This document shows positions 33,245 to 33,435 of a stretch of 33,435 nt of DNA, piece after piece; position 1 is the stretch's first letter, and each line of letters opens with the position of its first letter. The notes under the pieces were generated by a model, which saw only the letters and a list, made by a program, of their open reading frames with translations, had not been told where the DNA came from and made no database searches. The stretch is from Pseudoalteromonas shioyasakiensis (GTDB taxonomy: Bacteria; Pseudomonadota; Gammaproteobacteria; Enterobacterales; Alteromonadaceae). Location: contig NZ_JAKEVM010000037.1 in the NCBI RefSeq assembly GCF_022398475.1, forward strand, positions 1-33,435, given 5' to 3'. The translations under genes and the position numbers were made by a program.

Positions 33245-33435
33245 ACCAGATGAAAGCTAAAACTTGTTACGAGTTTAACTGTTTACATTTAATCAACAAT
33301 AAGATTACTCTGGGAAATCGTCATTAAACCCAACACACCACTCAACATAAAATGGTTAAATATATGAAATTTAAAAAGTAAAAAAACATTTACTATGTGA
33401 ATTTTCTGATTCGTTGACAAACAATATGTTAGAGC

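Noticed and set aside
1-33435. CRISPR arrays, tRNA or rRNA genes, insertion sequences, prophage or attachment sites
   Set aside because: No regularly spaced repeats, cloverleaf-like segments, transposase or integrase frames, or long direct repeats were seen on reading both strands.

Overview
The window looks like chromosome from a marine gammaproteobacterium of the Alteromonadales, most likely Pseudoalteromonas or a close relative. This is inferred from the AT-rich composition, the protein families (DfoC/BibC-type siderophore synthetase, H-NOX with a hybrid kinase, YebE-like and Lrp/LysE pairs) and the style of the regulatory sites; no rRNA or marker gene is present to prove it. I see no tRNA, rRNA, IS element, prophage or CRISPR array. 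Coding density is high and no gene-free stretch exceeds about 270 bases.

Bases 1-7180 are an iron-regulated siderophore operon. A near-consensus Fur box sits on a recognisable promoter at the left edge. It is followed by a PLP-dependent amino-acid decarboxylase, an N-hydroxylating monooxygenase, an MFS exporter, a fused acyltransferase-NIS synthetase, and a FhuF-like [2Fe-2S] reductase, ending in a strong terminator. Together these would make a diamine, hydroxylate and succinylate it, condense it into a dihydroxamate or trihydroxamate of the bisucaberin/desferrioxamine/putrebactin class, export it, and reduce the returning ferric complex. No TonB-dependent receptor is in the window.

Bases 7196-14603 hold mixed housekeeping and stress genes: a lipobox-bearing beta-barrel-like protein, a divergent Lrp-type regulator and LysE-type exporter, a MepA-like endopeptidase, a 7-TM diguanylate cyclase followed by an orphan sugar-type periplasmic binding protein, a CBS-pair protein, Dps and CorA.

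Bases 14725-21056 contain two parallel minus-strand gene sets. Each combines a small XRE regulator (the two are about 56% identical by eye), a polytopic membrane protein and a membrane-anchored serine hydrolase, but in opposite gene order. Between them lie a small membrane protein with a pilin-like tail, a YebE/DUF533 protein, a small orphan protein and an AraC regulator whose stop codon overlaps that of the second XRE gene.

Bases 21321-33435 start with a secreted pyroglutamyl-peptidase-like protein that has no cysteine. A CBM13-pectate lyase follows. Next is a nitric-oxide/c-di-GMP signalling group: a CHASE4-HAMP-GGDEF cyclase divergent from an H-NOX sensor and its hybrid histidine kinase. 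Then come a membrane AraC regulator divergent from a DUF2306 protein, a GH43 enzyme, and a GH29-like secreted protein whose C-terminal sandwich domain appears split off by a one-base frameshift. The lyase and glycosidase genes suggest breakdown of plant or algal pectin- or arabinan-like polymers.
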